Source: Pseudomonadota bacterium (GTDB lineage Bacteria; Pseudomonadota; Gammaproteobacteria; Burkholderiales; Burkholderiaceae_B). Taken from it: a DNA stretch of 51,065 nucleotides. Positions 49,580 through 51,065 of this stretch are shown piece by piece. A program made the translations under genes and the position numbers. The stretch spans positions 1-51,065 of the forward strand of contig JAFAEO010000020.1 in the NCBI GenBank assembly GCA_023423975.1, given 5' to 3'. Below the pieces are notes generated by a model. The model made no database searches. It was given only the letters and a program-made list of their open reading frames with translations, and had not been told where the DNA came from. The first letter of the stretch is position 1. Each line of letters opens with the position of its first letter.

Positions 49580-49597
49580 GCAGCCTGAACCGGCTGC
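49580..49597 (+). repeat. hairpin in the atpI-atpB junction
   Basis: GCAGCC (49580-49585) and GGCTGC (49592-49597) with a 6-nt loop, 20 bases before atpB. It is followed by GGAG as the atpB ribosome-binding site. Confidence 0.45.
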
Positions 49598-49617
49598 GAA
49601 TTTGGAGTACGTACTAA

Positions 49618-50505
49618 ATGGCTGCATCTGCCGAAGTATCGCCTCAGTCAGCTTATGTCCAGCATCACCTGGCGCACCTGAATAATACGGGTCATCCTCA
49701 AACCAGTATTCTGGATATGAGTGTTATCAATTACGACTCCGTGTTCTGGTCTCTGGCCACGGGTCTGGTTGTCGTATTCCTGCTATGGATGGCTGCCCGC
49801 CGCGCGACCAATGGCGTACCTGGTCGTTTTCAGGCCGGCGTCGAAATGGTTGTTGATATGGTCAACGACCAGGCCAAAAGCATTGTTCATAATGAAGTAT
49901 CACGCAAGTACATCGCGCCATTGGCGCTGACCGTGTTTTTGTGGGTCACACTGATGAACACGCTTGACCTTATTCCGGTTGATCTGCCGGGCGCCATTCT
50001 TGGCTGGCTGGGTCTGGCTGGCGATCATCACGCACCCGGTCCTCTGTATTATCATCGTATTCTTCCTACTGCCGACCTGAACATTCCTATGGGAATGTCT
50101 CTGGCTGTGCTGCTGCTGTCTTTTTACTACGGTATCAAAATCAAGAGCGCCGGCGGTTTCGTGAAAGACTTGTTCACTGCGCCGTTTCACGCGCATGGCT
50201 TTGCCGCTGTCCTCTTATCGCCTTTCAATTTGTTGCTCAATATCATCGAATACGCTGCCAAAACCGTTTCTCTCGGTATGCGGTTGTTCGGTAATATGTT
50301 CGCCGGTGAATTGTTGTTCATGCTGATTGCCCTGCTGGGCGGCGCATGGACCGGTTTTTCCGCAATGAATATCGGGCTTGGCATCGGCCAGGTACTGGCC
50401 GGATCAATATGGGCTATTTTCCATATCATGATCATCCTGCTCCAGGCCTTTATTTTCATGATGCTGACCCTGGTATATCTTGGTCAGGCGCATGAGAGCC
50501 ACTAA
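49618..50505 (+). CDS. atpB: F0F1 ATP synthase subunit a
   Basis: The 295-residue membrane subunit forms the proton half-channels next to the c-ring. The essential Arg is Arg222 in VSLGMRLFGNMFAGELLFMLIALLGG. Other family segments are LFVFLWVTLMNTLDLIPVD-like (TVFLWVTLMNTLDLIPVDLPG) and FVKDLFTAPFHAHG. An extended hydrophilic N terminus of about 30 residues includes several His. The stop is followed by a terminator-like hairpin before atpE. Confidence 0.97.
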   Translation: MAASAEVSPQSAYVQHHLAHLNNTGHPQTSILDMSVINYDSVFWSLATGLVVVFLLWMAARRATNGVPGRFQAGVEMVVDMVNDQAKSIVHNEVSRKYIAPLALTVFLWVTLMNTLDLIPVDLPGAILGWLGLAGDHHAPGPLYYHRILPTADLNIPMGMSLAVLLLSFYYGIKIKSAGGFVKDLFTAPFHAHGFAAVLLSPFNLLLNIIEYAAKTVSLGMRLFGNMFAGELLFMLIALLGGAWTGFSAMNIGLGIGQVLAGSIWAIFHIMIILLQAFIFMMLTLVYLGQAHESH

Positions 50506-50540
50506 GGTTTCGTCATAGCAGATTCTGTTATGCCGTAGTC

Positions 50541-50577
50541 GGCAGATCGGAAATTAACCACCGGTCTGCCAGTTTTT
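50541..50577 (+). terminator. terminator-like hairpin between atpB and atpE
   Basis: GGCAGATCGG (50541-50550) pairs with CCGGTCTGCC (50561-50570) through one G-U pair, with a 10-nt loop, and is followed by a T run (50573-50577). This is the form of an intrinsic terminator within the operon. It probably allows read-through or marks a 3' end of the atpI-atpB message. Confidence 0.55.
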
Positions 50578-50633
50578 AAGCAGTAATTTTCCATCTTTAA
50601 ATTGTTTTAGGTTCATAACCACAAGGAGTTGTC

Positions 50634-50876
50634 ATGACCACAGCAGCTTTCGTTGCTCTTGCTTGCGCTTTCATCATCGGCCTGGGCGCTATCGGCGCGT
50701 GTATCGGTATCGGTATCATGGGCGGTAAATACCTCGAAGCATCCGCTCGTCAGCCAGAACTGATGAACGTTTTGCAAACTAAAATGTTCTTGTTGGCTGG
50801 TCTTATCGACGCTGCGTTCCTGATCGGTGTTGGTATCGCCATGCTGTTCGCGTTCGCAAGCCCGTTTGGTGCCTGA
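50634..50876 (+). CDS. atpE: F0F1 ATP synthase subunit c
   Basis: The 80-residue hairpin protein forms the rotor ring. Helix 1 has the glycine repeat GLGAIGACIGIGIMGG, the polar loop is ARQPE (38-42), and helix 2 carries the ion-binding Asp59 in LIDAAFLIGVG. No Na+-type Gln/Glu signature is seen, so it is proton-specific. A strong AAGGAG lies 6 bases before the ATG, as expected for the most abundant subunit. Confidence 0.97.
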   Translation: MTTAAFVALACAFIIGLGAIGACIGIGIMGGKYLEASARQPELMNVLQTKMFLLAGLIDAAFLIGVGIAMLFAFASPFGA

Positions 50877-50891
50877 TAACAAGACGTAAGG

Positions 50892-50905
50892 CCATCTTCG
50901 GATGG
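50892..50905 (+). repeat. UUCG-loop hairpin after atpE
   Basis: CCATC (50892-50896), TTCG, GATGG (50901-50905): a stable cUUCGg tetraloop hairpin 15 bp after the atpE stop. Confidence 0.5.
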
Positions 50906-50924
50906 TGGTGAACAAGATGGAATA

Positions 50925-50949
50925 GCGAACCCTGACAGTCAGGGTTCGC
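50925..50949 (+). repeat. 25-bp palindrome between atpE and atpF
   Basis: GCGAACCCTGAC (50925-50936), one A, and its reverse complement GTCAGGGTTCGC (50938-50949). As RNA it gives an 11-bp stem with a 3-nt loop. No T run follows; atpF starts 73 bp later. Confidence 0.6.
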
Positions 50950-51021
50950 CAATGACAAAAGTTCAAGTAAATTTCAGGATTTCGCCCAGGCGAAACCGCC
51001 CATTATTGAAGGGAAACGACC

Positions 51022-51065
51022 GTGAATTTAAACGCGACGCTCTTTTTCCAGACGCTCGTTTTTTT
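51022..51065 (+). CDS. atpF: F0F1 ATP synthase subunit b, N terminus (partial)
   Basis: Starts at GTG 51022, with AAGGGAAA upstream. The first residues MNLNATLFFQTLVFF are typical of subunit b, which has one N-terminal membrane helix and a long coiled stator stalk. The window ends after 14 codons. Confidence 0.9.
   Translation, partial: MNLNATLFFQTLVF

Noticed and set aside
1..51065. CRISPR arrays, IS elements, prophage or integron parts
   Set aside because: No regularly spaced repeats, transposase, integrase or terminal inverted repeats were seen, and gene content is core-like throughout.

Overview
This is a chromosomal, housekeeping-rich segment of a Gram-negative betaproteobacterium. The gene content and order (dprA|def, fmt, rsmB, DUF4390, an NtrY/NtrX-like pair, trkA, trkH; a rhodanese-grxC-secB-gpsA block divergent from gpmA-envC-ctp; an atp operon opening with atpI) fit Burkholderiales, most likely Alcaligenaceae (Bordetella/Advenella-like). 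The genus is an inference and was not tested against any database.

Layout. 1-4.5 kb: cell-surface polysaccharide genes (tail of a probable glycosyltransferase, an O-antigen-ligase-type membrane protein, a GT9 glycosyltransferase), with tesB on the opposite strand and a YggS-type PLP protein at the end. 4.7-14 kb: a Crp/Fnr-type regulator divergent from one long operon that joins a long-chain-type acyl-CoA ligase, a complete LIV-type ABC importer (ATPase, two permeases, binding protein, second ATPase) and a PaaK-like ligase homologue with a degenerate nucleotide loop. 14-25 kb: lipoate-ligase-like gene, def, dprA, FMN reductase, HMG-CoA lyase, small membrane protein, cation efflux, fmt, HAD phosphatase, rimO, rsmB. 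25-32 kb: DUF4390, NtrY-like kinase, an NtrX-like regulator lacking the AAA+ domain, trkA, trkH, trmL. 32-36.5 kb: an IclR-type regulator followed by a polar amino-acid ABC importer and a formimidoylglutamase-type hydrolase, in one operon with a strong palindrome over its promoter. 36.7-41 kb: comF, a BioC-like methyltransferase, and the gpsA-secB-grxC-rhodanese block. 41-48 kb: gpmA, envC-like, S41 protease, MoeB/ThiF-like E1, M61 peptidase. 48-51 kb: enoyl-CoA hydratase and the start of the atp operon (atpI, atpB, atpE, start of atpF).

No IS element, prophage, CRISPR array, rRNA or tRNA gene was recognised. I did not find a clear new defence-type or biosynthetic system. The best leads are the ligase/ABC/PaaK-like operon with a candidate Crp-type site, the IclR-ABC-formimidoylglutamase operon with its 14-bp-arm palindrome, a response regulator with its output domain replaced by a Pro/Ala linker, a probable leaderless def transcript, and RNA hairpins at each junction of the atp operon. 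Base counts, spacings and residue positions were worked out by hand.
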